From assembly GCA_016806145.1 (NCBI GenBank), contig CP063166.1:4588001-4652000 (forward strand): a stretch of 64,000 bases of DNA, in the 5' to 3' direction. The stretch's first letter is position 1. Each line of letters opens with the position of its first letter. The DNA is from Variovorax paradoxus. GTDB lineage: Bacteria; Pseudomonadota; Gammaproteobacteria; Burkholderiales; Burkholderiaceae_C. Of the stretch, positions 26,304 to 36,824 are shown in pieces. The notes beneath the pieces were generated by a model, which did not search any database, was not told the origin of the DNA, and saw only the letters and a list, made by a program, of their open reading frames with translations. The position numbers and the translations under genes were made by a program.

Positions 26304-26795
26304 ATGACCGCCTGCACCGAGACCGCCGCGATCCCGAAGGCCTGCGCCTGCCTGGTCGACGCGCGCGGCCGGCTGCTGGTGTTCCGCCATCCCGAGGACG
26401 GCAACATGCAGCTGCCCAAGGGCACCATCGAACCGGGCGAGTCGCCCGAGTTCGCGGTGCGGCGCGAGCTGCTCGAGGAATCGGGCATCGACCATGCCGG
26501 CGCGCTAATCTCGCTGGGCACCCTGCAGCGCGACTGCGAGGCCGGCGTCGAGGGCAACACCCACCGCCATCCGCAGCTGTGGCACCTGTTCCTGATCCAT
26601 GCCGAAGGGCCGCTGCCCGAGCATTTCGACCACGTGGCCATGGGCAGCCCCGAGGAGGACGGCCTGGTGTTCTCGTTCAGCTGGCTGGCGCCCGAGGCGC
26701 CGATCGACGGCTACGCCCTGCCCTACCGCCAGACCATCGAACGCGTGCGCGCCGCGCAGGCCCTGGCGGCCGCCCAGCCCGTGGCCGCGGGCTGA
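26304..26795 (+). CDS. NUDIX hydrolase
   Basis: The 163-residue enzyme carries a complete Nudix box, GTIEPGESPEFAVRRELLEE followed by SGI, with the metal-binding RE-x2-EE-x-G core, so it should cleave a nucleoside diphosphate linked to some group X. The substrate cannot be read. It starts five bases after the yqeY stop and is probably co-transcribed with it. The C-terminal 30 residues are alanine-rich and poorly conserved in appearance. Confidence 0.9.
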   Translation: MTACTETAAIPKACACLVDARGRLLVFRHPEDGNMQLPKGTIEPGESPEFAVRRELLEESGIDHAGALISLGTLQRDCEAGVEGNTHRHPQLWHLFLIHAEGPLPEHFDHVAMGSPEEDGLVFSFSWLAPEAPIDGYALPYRQTIERVRAAQALAAAQPVAAG

Positions 26796-26811
26796 ACGAA
26801 CCCCAGCGCGC

Positions 26812-27585
26812 TCATCCCATGGCCCGCACGGCCATGTAGGCGCCCAGCAGCCCCAGTCCGACCAGGAAGCAGCGCCGGAACATCGGCACCGGCAGCCGCT
26901 GGCGCAGCCAGGTGCCCAGCACCATCCCCGCGATCGCCGGCACCAGCATCAGCGCCGAGCCGCCGAGCACCGCCAGCGGATAGCCGCCGTTGCCCGCGAG
27001 CCCGATCGCCAGCACCACGGTCGAGGTGGTGAACGAGATGCCCATCGCCTGGATCAGCGCGTCGCGCTGGAAGCCCAGCGCCTGCAGATAGGGCACGGCC
27101 GGCACCACGAACACACCGGTCACGGCCGTCACCAGCCCGGTCGCGATGCCGATCAGCGGTCCGAGCCAGCGTTCGTGCGCGGGCGCCACCTTCAGTTGCC
27201 GCCCGGTCAGCCCCCACAGCGCATAGGCGACCAGCGCCACGCCGAGCGCCACCGAGGCCCAGGCGCCGGCCGGCACGCCCAGCCACCAGGCGCCGCCCAG
27301 CGTGCCCGCCACGATGCCGGCCTGCATGCCGCCGATGCGCCGCAGCACCGGCAGGAAAGTCGCGCGCGGCCCGGTCTGCCAGACGTTGGTGACCAGCGAG
27401 GGCACGATCAGCAGCGCCGCCGCCTGCACCGGCCGCATCCACAGCGCGAGCAGGCCCATCGACACCGTGGGCAGCCCGAGGCCGATCACGCCCTTGATCA
27501 CGCCGGCCAGCAGGAAGACCGCCGCGGCGGCGAAGCCGTGCCCCGCGAGGCCGGCCAGTTCGTTCGAGAAGGAGGAGGACGTCAT
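26812..27585 (-). CDS. sulfite exporter TauE/SafE family permease
   Basis: The 257-residue protein is almost wholly hydrophobic, with about eight membrane segments arranged as two TauE/SafE repeats (AGVIKGVIGLGLPTVSMGLL and TGLVTAVTGVFVVPAVPYLQ). The family exports or imports small sulfur- or carbon-containing anions. It is divergent from a LysR regulator 102 bases away, which probably controls it. The ATG at 27585 keeps the first segment; the next longer start adds residues that look non-coding. Confidence 0.87.
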   Translation of the reverse strand: MTSSSFSNELAGLAGHGFAAAAVFLLAGVIKGVIGLGLPTVSMGLLALWMRPVQAAALLIVPSLVTNVWQTGPRATFLPVLRRIGGMQAGIVAGTLGGAWWLGVPAGAWASVALGVALVAYALWGLTGRQLKVAPAHERWLGPLIGIATGLVTAVTGVFVVPAVPYLQALGFQRDALIQAMGISFTTSTVVLAIGLAGNGGYPLAVLGGSALMLVPAIAGMVLGTWLRQRLPVPMFRRCFLVGLGLLGAYMAVRAMG

Positions 27586-27641
27586 CGGCGCGCAGTCTGC
27601 CGGCCGCGGCGCCGGCCGGGAATCCGGCATTCGCGCAGCGA

Positions 27642-27662
27642 GCCTCAGGCACAGACTGAGGC
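27642..27662. promoter_or_regulatory. candidate LysR operator
   Basis: GCCTCAG (27642-27648) and CTGAGGC (27656-27662) form a perfect 7-bp dyad with a 7-base spacer, in the gap between the divergent permease and LysR genes. LysR regulators commonly bind interrupted dyads of this size close to their own start. Confidence 0.5.
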
Positions 27663-27687
27663 CGGCGTGCTACCTTGCGGGCTCACC

Positions 27688-28584
27688 ATGCGATTCGATC
27701 TCACCGACCTGCGGCTCTTCCTCCATGTCGTCGAAGCCGGCAGCCTGACCGCCGGCGCGCAGCGCTCGCACATGACGCTGGCCTCGGCCAGCCAGCGCGT
27801 GCGCGGCATGGAGGACGCGCTCGGCACCCCGCTGCTCACGCGCCATGCCCAGGGCGTGCGCCCCACCGAGGCCGGCCGCACCCTGCTGCACCATGCGCGC
27901 GTGGTGTTGCAGCAGATGGAGCGGCTGCGCGGCGAGCTCGGCGAATACGGCCAGGGCCTCAAGGGCCATGTGCGCTTCCTCTGCGGCACCTCGGCGCTGA
28001 CCGAGCACCTGCCCGAGGTGCTGGCGCGCTTCCTGGCGCAGCATCCGCGGGTGTCGATCGACCTCGAGGAACGGCCCAGCCCCGACACCGTGGAGGCGCT
28101 GCGCGCCGGGCTGTGCGACATCGGCATCGTCTCCGACGCCATCGATACCGAGGGCCTCGAATGCCATCCGTTCCGGCGCGACGACCTGGTGCTGGTGATG
28201 CCGCGCGGCCATGCGCTGGCCGGGCGCCGGCGCGTGAAGCTGGCCGAGGTGGTCGACAGCGAGTTCGTCGGCCTGCCCGCCGACAGCGCGCTGCAGCAGC
28301 TCGTGACCATGCATGCGCGCGCGCTCGGGCGCCACCTGTCCTACCGCGTGCGGGTGCGCAACTTCGAGGCCGTGTGCCGCATGGTCGAGCAGGGCATCGG
28401 CGTGGGCATCCTGCCGCAGACCGCGGCCGCGCGCTGCGCGCGTTCGATGAAGATCGCGCGCGCCTCGCTGGCCGACGCCTGGGCCGAGCGCACCTTGATG
28501 GCCTGCGTGCGCAATTCGCAAGAGCTGCCGCTGAACGCGCGGCGCATGCTCGCCTACCTGCTGGAGCCGGTGGAGAAGGCCTAA
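27688..28584 (+). CDS. LysR-family transcriptional regulator
   Basis: The 298-residue regulator has an N-terminal winged helix-turn-helix (about 1-60: FLHVVEAGSLTAGAQRSHMT and LGTPLLTRH) and a periplasmic-binding-type effector domain from about 90. The effector is unknown. Divergent position and a dyad in the gap suggest control of the TauE/SafE permease. The helix-turn-helix has serines and alanines in the expected positions. Its stop overlaps the convergent epimerase gene by four bases. Confidence 0.9.
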   Translation: MRFDLTDLRLFLHVVEAGSLTAGAQRSHMTLASASQRVRGMEDALGTPLLTRHAQGVRPTEAGRTLLHHARVVLQQMERLRGELGEYGQGLKGHVRFLCGTSALTEHLPEVLARFLAQHPRVSIDLEERPSPDTVEALRAGLCDIGIVSDAIDTEGLECHPFRRDDLVLVMPRGHALAGRRRVKLAEVVDSEFVGLPADSALQQLVTMHARALGRHLSYRVRVRNFEAVCRMVEQGIGVGILPQTAAARCARSMKIARASLADAWAERTLMACVRNSQELPLNARRMLAYLLEPVEKA

Positions 28585-29582
28585 GCCCCGCGCGTGACCG
28601 GCCGCCCCTGCGCCGCGCGCGCCGCCACGAAGGCCTCGAAAGCCTCGGCGCTGGTCTTGCGCGGGCGAAAGCCGAATTGCTCCTTCAGCGCGGTGTTCGA
28701 CAGCACCGGCCGGTAGCGCAGGAAGTCGAGCTGCTCGGGCCCGTAGCGGCTCACGCCAAGCGCCGAGCCCACCGCCAGCGCCGTCTTCAGCACGCCCGCG
28801 GGAAAGTCGATGGTGCGCTTGCCCAGGCGCGCCGCGATCTCGTGGATCGGCAGCGCGCCGTCGCCCGCGAGGTTGTAGCAGCCGGCCGGCGCGCCGCCCT
28901 CGAGCGCATGGGCGATGGCGCCGGTCACGTCCTCGTCCCAGACGAAGACGAAGGGACTCGCGCTGCCGCGGATCGCGATCAGCCGCCGCTTCTCGAACAG
29001 CGCCGTGATCTGGTTGTCGACGCGCTCGCCGAGGATGGTGCCGACGCGCAGCACCGTCTGCGCCAGCGAGGGATGGCGCGCGCGCCAGTCGGCCAGCAGC
29101 TCCTCGACCTGGCGCTTGTGGTCGGCATAGGCGAACACCGCGTTGCCGCGCAGCGGCTGGCGCTCGTCGATCCAGGCCGGGTTGTCGGCGTGGTAGCCGT
29201 AGGCCGCGCCGCTCGACGACACCACGATGTGCGCGACCCGGTACATGGTGCAGGCCTTGAGCACGTTGCGCGTGCCGCCCACGTCGACCGAATGCTCGAA
29301 GTCGCGGTTCGAGTCCCTGCCCGGCGTGACGATCGAGGCCAGGTGCACCACGGTGTCGATGGCATGGTCGGCGAAGGCCTTGCCGATGCCGGCCTCGCGC
29401 ACGTCCTGCGCCAGGTAGGCCACGCCCGGCAGCCGGCGCTCGCGCGGCACCTCTCGCACGTCGAGCGCCACCAGGCCCTCGAGCTGCCCATGGCCGAGCC
29501 GCGGCGCGAGCGCGGCGAGCACGCCGCGGCCCAGGAAGCCGTCGGCCCCGGTCACCAGCACGCGGCGCGCGGCGGCGGTCAT
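28581..29582 (-). CDS. NAD-dependent epimerase/dehydratase, extended SDR
   Basis: The 333-residue protein begins with the NAD(P) motif RVLVTGADGFLGRGVL (TGxxGxxG) and has VVSSSGAAYGY with the downstream YADHK, the Ser-Tyr-Lys catalytic set of extended SDRs, although the lysine spacing (Y-x3-K) is in YADHK. It probably reduces or epimerises a hydroxy compound or nucleotide sugar. Last gene of a four-gene minus-strand operon; it overlaps the symporter-like gene by ATGA. Confidence 0.85.
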   Translation of the reverse strand: MTAAARRVLVTGADGFLGRGVLAALAPRLGHGQLEGLVALDVREVPRERRLPGVAYLAQDVREAGIGKAFADHAIDTVVHLASIVTPGRDSNRDFEHSVDVGGTRNVLKACTMYRVAHIVVSSSGAAYGYHADNPAWIDERQPLRGNAVFAYADHKRQVEELLADWRARHPSLAQTVLRVGTILGERVDNQITALFEKRRLIAIRGSASPFVFVWDEDVTGAIAHALEGGAPAGCYNLAGDGALPIHEIAARLGKRTIDFPAGVLKTALAVGSALGVSRYGPEQLDFLRYRPVLSNTALKEQFGFRPRKTSAEAFEAFVAARAAQGRPVTRGA

Positions 29583-30481
29583 GGCACGGCGGGCCGGCGG
29601 CCCCACCAGGTCGCGAGCGCGAGGCCCGCGATGATGTCCCAGAAGCCCCAGACGCCGGCCACCACGGCCATGCCGCCGAGCCCGCCGAAGAAGCTGAAGA
29701 TCAGCACCAGCCCGAGCCCCGCGTTGCGGATGCCGACCTCGATCGCCACCGCGCGCCGGTCGTAGTCGGCCAGCCCCGACAGCCGCGCGCAGAGGTAGCC
29801 GGTGCCGAAGGCCAGCGCGTCGTGCAGCACCACGGCCAGCAGCACCAGCCCCACGTAGTCGAGGAAGTAGCGCCAGTTGCCCGCGATCGCGCCGACGATG
29901 AAGGCGATCAGCGCGAGGAAGCTCAGGATCCGCGCCGGCTTCTTGATGCGCGCCGTGAGCCCCGGCAGCCGGTGCGCGCAGGCCACGCCGAGCACGAAGG
30001 GGATGCCGATGATCATCACGATGTGGCCCAGCATGTCGAGCGGATCGAGCGCGATGGTCTGGAGCAGCGGCGCGGCGCTCGGATGCAGCCCGCCCCAGAA
30101 GGCGAAGTTCAGCGGCATCAGCACGATCGACAGCGCGTTCGAGATCGCGGTCATCGACACCGACAGCGCCACGTTGCCGCCCGCGCGGTGCGTGAGGATC
30201 TGCGAGATGTTGCCCGGCGGGCAGCAGGCCACCAGGATCATGCCGAGCGCGATGCTCGGGGCCGGCTTCAGGACCAGCGTGAGCGCGAAGGTCACGGCCG
30301 GCAGCACGACGAACTGCGCGCCGATGCCCACCGCCATCGCGCCGGGCATGCGCGCCACGCGCTTGAAGTCCTCGATGCGCGTGTCCAGCGCGATGCCGAA
30401 CATGAGGAAGCCCAGCACCACGTTGAGCAGCACCAGCGAGGCCGGATTGAAGTGCAGGCGGATCTCGTCGACGGGCAGCAT
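29579..30481 (-). CDS. bile acid:sodium symporter family (BASS/ACR3-like) transporter
   Basis: The 300-residue membrane protein has about nine hydrophobic segments and the BASS-family motifs ILVACCPPGNISQILTHRA and EVGIRNAGLGLVL, which contain the sodium-binding residues. Bacterial members move bile acids, pantoate, keto-acids or other organic anions with sodium; the substrate is unknown. It lies between a flavin monooxygenase and an SDR, so it may import the compound those enzymes oxidise. The ATG at 30481 gives the short N-terminus typical of the family. Confidence 0.88.
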   Translation of the reverse strand: MLPVDEIRLHFNPASLVLLNVVLGFLMFGIALDTRIEDFKRVARMPGAMAVGIGAQFVVLPAVTFALTLVLKPAPSIALGMILVACCPPGNISQILTHRAGGNVALSVSMTAISNALSIVLMPLNFAFWGGLHPSAAPLLQTIALDPLDMLGHIVMIIGIPFVLGVACAHRLPGLTARIKKPARILSFLALIAFIVGAIAGNWRYFLDYVGLVLLAVVLHDALAFGTGYLCARLSGLADYDRRAVAIEVGIRNAGLGLVLIFSFFGGLGGMAVVAGVWGFWDIIAGLALATWWGRRPAVP

Positions 30482-30507
30482 GGGGCGCGTGTCCTTTTTT
30501 CGTCGGC

Positions 30508-31848
30508 TCAGGAAGGATCGGCCAGCGCCGCAGACGCGCCGCGCACCGCGGCGCGGTAGGTGTCCTTGTGCACGTAGTAGGCCATGCGCTCGAGCTGCAG
30601 GTACTTGTAGCCGCCCGAGAGGTCGGGCGCCGGCCCCTTGGCGGCCGCGCGCAATGCCGCGGCCTTCGGCGAGCCCGCCGCCTGCGCGCGCAGGTAGCGC
30701 GCCACCAGCTCGGCCTGCTCGTAGCGCCCCTGCCAGCCGATGCCGCTGGCCTCGATCATGCCGAGCACCGCGAGGTTCTCGAAGCGCGGCGAGAAGATGT
30801 TGAGGTACAGCCGTGGCGCCATGCCCTGCCAGTCGAGCAACGCGCGGTCGATGAACGGGTAGTGCAGCGCATAGCCGGTGGCGGTGAGGATCAGGTCGTA
30901 GTCGCGCGTGCCGCCGTCCTTGAAGTAGACGGTGTGGCCGGCCAGCCGCTCGACGTCGGCGCGCACCGCGATGTCGCCGTGGCCGATGTGGTGCAGGATC
31001 AGCGAATTGACGATCGGATGCGACTCGTACATGCGGTAGTCGGGCTTCGGAAAGCCGAAGCGCGTGGGGTCGCCGGTGAACCACTGCAGCACCTTGGCGT
31101 CCAGCCGCTGCTTGAGCCATGGCGGCAGCGGCTTCTTGCCGCCGAGCGTGTCGGCCGGCTTGCCGAACACGTACTTGGGCACGAAGTAGTAGCCGCGCCG
31201 CACCGAGATGTCCACGCACTTCGCGTAGTGCACCGCGTCGACCGCGATGTCGCAGCCCGAGTTGCCCGCGCCCACGATCAGCACCCGCTTGTCCTTGAAG
31301 ATCTCGGCATGCTTGTAGTCGCTGGTGTGCAGCAGTTCGCCCTCGAAGTGGCCGTCGAAGCGCGGATGCTTGGGCTCGGACAGCGTGCCGTTGGCGATCA
31401 CCACGCCCTTGAATTCGAAGGTCTCCACGCCCTCCTCGCCATCGCCGTCGGCCGGTCCCACGCTCACCTGCCAGGTGGTGTCGGGCGCGTCCGAGGTCGG
31501 CTCCACGCGCAGCACGCGCGTGCCGAAGCGGTAATGCTCGCGCAGTCCGAAGCGAGTGGCGAAGTCGCTGAAGTAGCGGCGCAGCTCGCGGTGGCTCGGG
31601 TAGTCGGCCACCGTGTCGGGCATCGGGAATTCGCTGAACTCGGTGGTCCTCTTGCTCGAGATCAGGTGCGCCGAGTGGTAGACCGTGGAGCGCGGGTTGT
31701 CGATGTCCCACAGCCCGCCCACGTCGCTGTGCGCCTCGAAGCCCTGGAAGGGAATGCCGTGCTTCTGCAGGTTGCGGGCACCGGCGAGGCCCGAGGGGCC
31801 GGCGCCGATCAGCGCGATCTGTTCGTGGGTGGGCACTGTCACTGTCAC
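30508..31848 (-). CDS. flavin-containing monooxygenase
   Basis: The 446-residue FAD enzyme has an N-terminal GxGxxG (IALIGAGPSGLAGA), the second NADPH site VLIVGAGNSGCD, and between them FKGVVIANGTLSEPKHPRF, the ATG-containing segment of FMO-type proteins. It resembles FMO/Baeyer-Villiger enzymes that oxygenate N, S or carbonyl groups; the substrate is unknown. It starts with GTG at 31848, overlapping the TGA of the SDR upstream (GTGA), and the GTG ACA GTG ACA GTG start region offers alternatives 6 and 12 bases on. Confidence 0.87.
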   Translation of the reverse strand: MTVTVPTHEQIALIGAGPSGLAGARNLQKHGIPFQGFEAHSDVGGLWDIDNPRSTVYHSAHLISSKRTTEFSEFPMPDTVADYPSHRELRRYFSDFATRFGLREHYRFGTRVLRVEPTSDAPDTTWQVSVGPADGDGEEGVETFEFKGVVIANGTLSEPKHPRFDGHFEGELLHTSDYKHAEIFKDKRVLIVGAGNSGCDIAVDAVHYAKCVDISVRRGYYFVPKYVFGKPADTLGGKKPLPPWLKQRLDAKVLQWFTGDPTRFGFPKPDYRMYESHPIVNSLILHHIGHGDIAVRADVERLAGHTVYFKDGGTRDYDLILTATGYALHYPFIDRALLDWQGMAPRLYLNIFSPRFENLAVLGMIEASGIGWQGRYEQAELVARYLRAQAAGSPKAAALRAAAKGPAPDLSGGYKYLQLERMAYYVHKDTYRAAVRGASAALADPS

Positions 31849-32693
31849 GTTGGCGGCGAGCCTTCCTTCGGCGAGGGCGGTGATGAAAAGGGCCGCAGCC
31901 CGGGGATCGGCGTGGCGCCGGCCTCGCCCGCGCGCGGCTTGCGCGGCTGGCCGCGCAAGAGCCGGTCGTGCAGCGCCTCGGGCAGGCAATCGAGTGCCTT
32001 CGAGAGCCAGCCGATGCGCCGCGGCAGCACGATGCGCTCGCGGCCCGCGGCCACCGCCGCGAGCGTGCGGCGCGCGGCCTCCTCGGGCTCGAGCAGCCCC
32101 GGCATCGCGAAGCGGTTGCCGGCGGTCAGCGCGGTGCGGATGTAGCCCGGGCTCACCGTGTGCACCCCGACGCCGCTGCCGCGCAACTCGGCGCGCAGGC
32201 TCTCGAGGTAGCGGATCAGCCCGGCCTTGCTCGCGCAGTAGGCGCCGTTGCCCGGCATGCCGCGCCAGCCCGCGATGCTGGCCATGCCGACCAGCGCGCC
32301 GCGCGCCTCGCCGCGCATCGCGGCCACGAAGGGCTGGAAGGTGGTCGCGGCGCCCAGCAGGTTGATCTCGAGCATGCGGCGCAACACCGCGAGGTCCTCG
32401 GCCTGCGCGGTGTCGAAGCCGCCGGCCACGCCCGCGTTGGCGATCACCAGGTCGGGCGTGCCGGCCCGGGCCATCCAGTCGGCGGCCATGGCCTGCATCG
32501 CCACCGTGTCGGCCACGTCGGGCGTGTAGACCGCGCAGCGCCCGGGCGCCAGTGCCTCGAGCGCGCGCAGCCGTTCGCGGTCGAGCCCCACCAGCGCCAC
32601 CTGCGTGCCGTCGGCGATCAGCCCGCGCGCCAAGGCCTGGCCCAGGCCGCCACAGGCGCCCGTCAGCACGGCATTGCGAAAGCGAGGGGGCAT
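31845..32693 (-). CDS. short-chain dehydrogenase/reductase
   Basis: The 282-residue SDR has the cofactor motif LTGACGGLGQAL (TGxxxGxG), NAG at VIANAGVAGG and the catalytic YCASK preceded by a serine (GMASIAGW). This is a classical SDR, oxidising or reducing an alcohol or keto group with NAD(P). It is the first gene of the operon with the FMO, the symporter-like protein and the epimerase. The last about 30 residues (PRAGEAGATPIPGLRPFSSP) are variable. Confidence 0.87.
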   Translation of the reverse strand: MPPRFRNAVLTGACGGLGQALARGLIADGTQVALVGLDRERLRALEALAPGRCAVYTPDVADTVAMQAMAADWMARAGTPDLVIANAGVAGGFDTAQAEDLAVLRRMLEINLLGAATTFQPFVAAMRGEARGALVGMASIAGWRGMPGNGAYCASKAGLIRYLESLRAELRGSGVGVHTVSPGYIRTALTAGNRFAMPGLLEPEEAARRTLAAVAAGRERIVLPRRIGWLSKALDCLPEALHDRLLRGQPRKPRAGEAGATPIPGLRPFSSPPSPKEGSPPT

Positions 32694-32732
32694 CGGGGAA
32701 GCGCGGCTCGAAAAAAGATGCGCCCCAATGTA

Positions 32733-32780
32733 GCGGCGCGTTTTGCCGCGCCGCCCCGGCGTTTTCCCTTGCACGCCGGG
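32733..32780. terminator. two adjacent strong hairpins between operons
   Basis: GCGGCGCG (32733-32740) pairs with CGCGCCGC (32747-32754) and CCCGGCGT (32755-32762) with ACGCCGGG (32773-32780). They lie between the stop of the dehydrogenase gene (32800) and the start of the SDR gene (32693), both minus strand. A T-run lies further downstream on the minus strand (32711-32716), too far for a standard terminator, so their role as terminators is uncertain. Confidence 0.45.
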
Positions 32781-32799
32781 CCGCGGGGCCCGGCGCCGC

Positions 32800-33846
32800 T
32801 CAGGCCTCGGCCGGAAACTCGATCTGGATCTTCACGTCCGTCGCCCGCCCCGCCGCGGCCTCCTCGAACGCGCGGATGCCGTCCTCGAACGCGAAGGTGC
32901 GCGAGATGAAGGGTCTGACGTCGACCTGGCCCGAGGCGATCAGCGCGAGCGCGCGCGGGAAGATGTTGGCGTAGCGGAACACCGACTCGATGCGCAGTTC
33001 CTTCGCCTGGATCGCGACGATGTCGAAGGCCACCGGCGCTGGCGGAATGCCGACCAGCACCACGCAGCCGCCGGGGCAGGCGAGCTCGAAGATGCCCTCG
33101 AAGGCGCGCACGCTGCCGCTGGCCTCGAACACGGCGTTGGCACCCCAGCCGTCGGTCAGCTCGCGCACCGCGTCGGCCAGCTTGCGCTCGCGGATGTCCA
33201 CCGTGCTCACGGCCGGGTTGTCGGCGAACAGCGCGAGCTTCTCGGGCACCAGGTCGGCCAGGATCACGCGCGCCGCGCCGCCCGCGAGCGCGGCCAGCAC
33301 GGTCATCGCGCCGATGGTGCCGGCGCCCACCACCACCGCCACGTCGCCGGGCTTGAGCGCGGCCTTCTTCGCGGCCTGCAGGCCGATCGCCAGCGGCTCG
33401 ACGATCGCGCCCTCGGCGAAGCTCACGTTGTCGGGCAGGCGAAAGGTGAAGGCCGCCGGATGCACCACGTAGGGCGTGAGGCAGCCGTGGATCGGTGGCG
33501 TGGCCCAGAAGCGCACGGCCGGGTCGAGGTTGTAGATGCCCTCGCGCACCGCGCGCGAGTCGAGCTGCGGAATGCCGGGCTCCATGCAGACCCGGTCGCC
33601 GGGCCGCAGGTGCGTGACCTCGCAGCCGACCTCGGCCACCGTGCCCGAGGCCTCGTGGCCGAGGATCATCGGCGCGTCGACCACGTAGGGCCCGATGCCG
33701 CCGTGCTGGTAGTAGTGGACGTCGCTGCCGCAGACGCCGACGGTGTGCATGCGGATCTTCACGTCGCGCGGGCCGACCGGTTGCGGCGGCAGCGCGATCT
33801 CGCGCAGCGCGAGTTCGTGGGCTTTCTCGAGGACAAGGGCTTTCAT
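32800..33846 (-). CDS. zinc-dependent alcohol dehydrogenase, xylitol/sorbitol type
   Basis: The 348-residue MDR enzyme has the catalytic-zinc residues in [14 protein letters not shown] and ILGHEASG and a Rossmann [12 protein letters not shown]. The structural-zinc lobe reads [20 protein letters not shown] and has none of the four cysteines found in horse-liver ADH, as usual for sorbitol/xylitol dehydrogenases (SDH/XDH). It probably oxidises a polyol to a ketose with NAD. It ends the operon of a sugar/polyol ABC transporter, which fits. Start ATG at 33846. Confidence 0.88.
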   Translation of the reverse strand: MKALVLEKAHELALREIALPPQPVGPRDVKIRMHTVGVCGSDVHYYQHGGIGPYVVDAPMILGHEASGTVAEVGCEVTHLRPGDRVCMEPGIPQLDSRAVREGIYNLDPAVRFWATPPIHGCLTPYVVHPAAFTFRLPDNVSFAEGAIVEPLAIGLQAAKKAALKPGDVAVVVGAGTIGAMTVLAALAGGAARVILADLVPEKLALFADNPAVSTVDIRERKLADAVRELTDGWGANAVFEASGSVRAFEGIFELACPGGCVVLVGIPPAPVAFDIVAIQAKELRIESVFRYANIFPRALALIASGQVDVRPFISRTFAFEDGIRAFEEAAAGRATDVKIQIEFPAEA

Positions 33847-33885
33847 GGAGAACGGGTGTTTCTGAGGGGAAGTCGATGAAGGGGT

Positions 33886-34989
<1,104 letters not shown>

Positions 34990-35024
34990 GTTGTTGCTTC
35001 TCTCGGAAAGGGGGCGCGCGGTCT

Positions 35025-35924
35025 TCATGCGGCGTCGCGCTTGCGCTTGAAGGCCGCGTTGAGGAAGCCGCTGAGCACGCCGATCATCAGTAGCGGCGGC
35101 AGCGACAGCAGGATCACGGACGCATTCAGGATGCCCCAGGGCACGTCGCGCCCGAGCTGGCTCAGCTCCGAGGCCACGATGGGCAGCGTCTTGGCGTCCG
35201 AGGTGGTCAGCATCAGTGCGATCAGGAACTCGTTCCACACCAGCACGAAGCCGAAGGCGATGGCGCCGACCAGCGAGCGCGCGGCGATCGGCAGCGCCAC
35301 CTTGAGGAAGATCGCGTAGGGGCCGTAGCCGTCGACGCGGCCGGCCTCCTCCACCTCCCGGGGCACCGCCTTGAAGGCCGGGATCGCGAGCCAGATCACG
35401 GTCGACAGCGTGAGCAGCGTGTAGGTCACGATCAGCGCGATGCGCGTGTCGTAGAGCTCGAGCTGCAGCCAGATCACCATCAGCGGGATCGCCACCGCCA
35501 CCGGCGGCAGGAAGCGCATCGACAGCACGAAGAACTGGATGTCGTCGGCGCGGCGCACCGGATAGCGCGCCAGCGCATAGGCCGCGGGCAGGCCCAGCAG
35601 CGCGCCGATGAGAACCGCCGAGCCCACCACCACGAGCGAGTTGACGAGCCCCTGCGCGACCGCCTCGCGGCCCAGCACGTAGGCGTAGTTCTCGAGCGTG
35701 GGCGTGAAGAGGAACTTCGGCGTCGCCGAGACGATGTCGACCCGGTTCTTGAACGAGTTGAGGAAGGTCCAGAGCACCGGCACCAGTGCCGAGAGCGCCG
35801 CGGCGGCGAGCACCAGCCGCGCCATCAGCGTGCCGAGGCCCAGGCGCCGGCGCGCGGCCGGGCGGATGGCGGGCGCATCGCCGGCGCGCAGCACGGGCGC
35901 GGCGGAAGTCGTGGCGGGGGTCAT
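35025..35924 (-). CDS. sugar/polyol ABC transporter permease (MalG type)
   Basis: The 299-residue protein is the second permease, with a variable, alanine-rich cytoplasmic start (about 30 residues) and six membrane segments. The EAA loop is EEAGRVDGYGPYAIFLKVALPI, which contacts the ATPase. The start at 35924 overlaps the stop of the other permease (ATGA), so the pair is coupled. Confidence 0.9.
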   Translation of the reverse strand: MTPATTSAAPVLRAGDAPAIRPAARRRLGLGTLMARLVLAAAALSALVPVLWTFLNSFKNRVDIVSATPKFLFTPTLENYAYVLGREAVAQGLVNSLVVVGSAVLIGALLGLPAAYALARYPVRRADDIQFFVLSMRFLPPVAVAIPLMVIWLQLELYDTRIALIVTYTLLTLSTVIWLAIPAFKAVPREVEEAGRVDGYGPYAIFLKVALPIAARSLVGAIAFGFVLVWNEFLIALMLTTSDAKTLPIVASELSQLGRDVPWGILNASVILLSLPPLLMIGVLSGFLNAAFKRKRDAA

Positions 35925-36790
35925 GCGGGCCGGGTCCATTTCCAGAGGTAGGTGAAGGCCACGGTCGAGGCCACCATCATCAGCACGGCCATGCTCGAGG
36001 CGTAGGAGATGCGGCCCGACTCGATGAAGCCCTGCGAGAAGGCGTACATGTCGAGGGTCTCGGTCGAGATGCCGGGGCCGCCGCGCGTCATCACGTAGAT
36101 CAGGTCGAAGGCACGCAGCGACTCGATCATCTTCACGAAGCTCAGGCTGATCAGCGGCGCGCGCAGCATCGGCAGCGCGACGAAGGCGTAGACCTCCCAG
36201 GGCTTCGCATGGTCCATGCGCGCCGCCTCGAAGGGCTGCGGCGGCAGGGTCTCGAGCAGCTTGAGCACGATCACCGCGAAGAACAGGCCCCACTGCCAGA
36301 CGTCGACGAAGGCCACCGTGAGCAGCGCCGTGAGCGGCTGCGCGAGCAGGTCCAGCGGCTCGCCGGTGATCGCCTTGTAGGGCCAGGTCAAGAGGCCGAA
36401 CAGCGGATGGAAGGCGAACTTCCAGACGAAGGCGGCCGACACGCGCGGCAGCAGCACCGGCACGATGAACAGCATGCACAGCAGGTTGCGCCAGCGCGGC
36501 GTGGCGCTCTGGAACAGCAGCACGCCGAGCAGCACCGCGAGCCCCATGGTGGCGCTCACGGTCAGCAGCTCCCAGGTCAGCGAGACGCCGACCGCGTTGA
36601 GGAAGCGCCGGTCCGAGAACAGCTGCAGGTAGTTGGAGAACCACACCCAGCCGATGTCGGACTGGCCGAGCTCGCGGTCCTGCAGCGACACGGCGATGGC
36701 GAACACGGTGGGCACCAGCGCCAGCACCGCGAGCACGAGCAGGCCAGGGCCGATGAAGACGAGCGGCAGTCGGGTCTTGTGAAGGGTCAT
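35921..36790 (-). CDS. sugar/polyol ABC transporter permease (MalF type)
   Basis: The 289-residue inner-membrane permease has six hydrophobic segments and an EAA loop around FEAARMDHAKPWEVYAFVALP. GPGISTETLDMYAFSQGF near the end is typical of MalF/UgpA-type proteins. It begins 34 bases after the binding-protein stop. Confidence 0.9.
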   Translation of the reverse strand: MTLHKTRLPLVFIGPGLLVLAVLALVPTVFAIAVSLQDRELGQSDIGWVWFSNYLQLFSDRRFLNAVGVSLTWELLTVSATMGLAVLLGVLLFQSATPRWRNLLCMLFIVPVLLPRVSAAFVWKFAFHPLFGLLTWPYKAITGEPLDLLAQPLTALLTVAFVDVWQWGLFFAVIVLKLLETLPPQPFEAARMDHAKPWEVYAFVALPMLRAPLISLSFVKMIESLRAFDLIYVMTRGGPGISTETLDMYAFSQGFIESGRISYASSMAVLMMVASTVAFTYLWKWTRPA

Positions 36791-36824
36791 TGCGGGACTC
36801 GCAAGGAACGCGGGGCCGGGCGGC

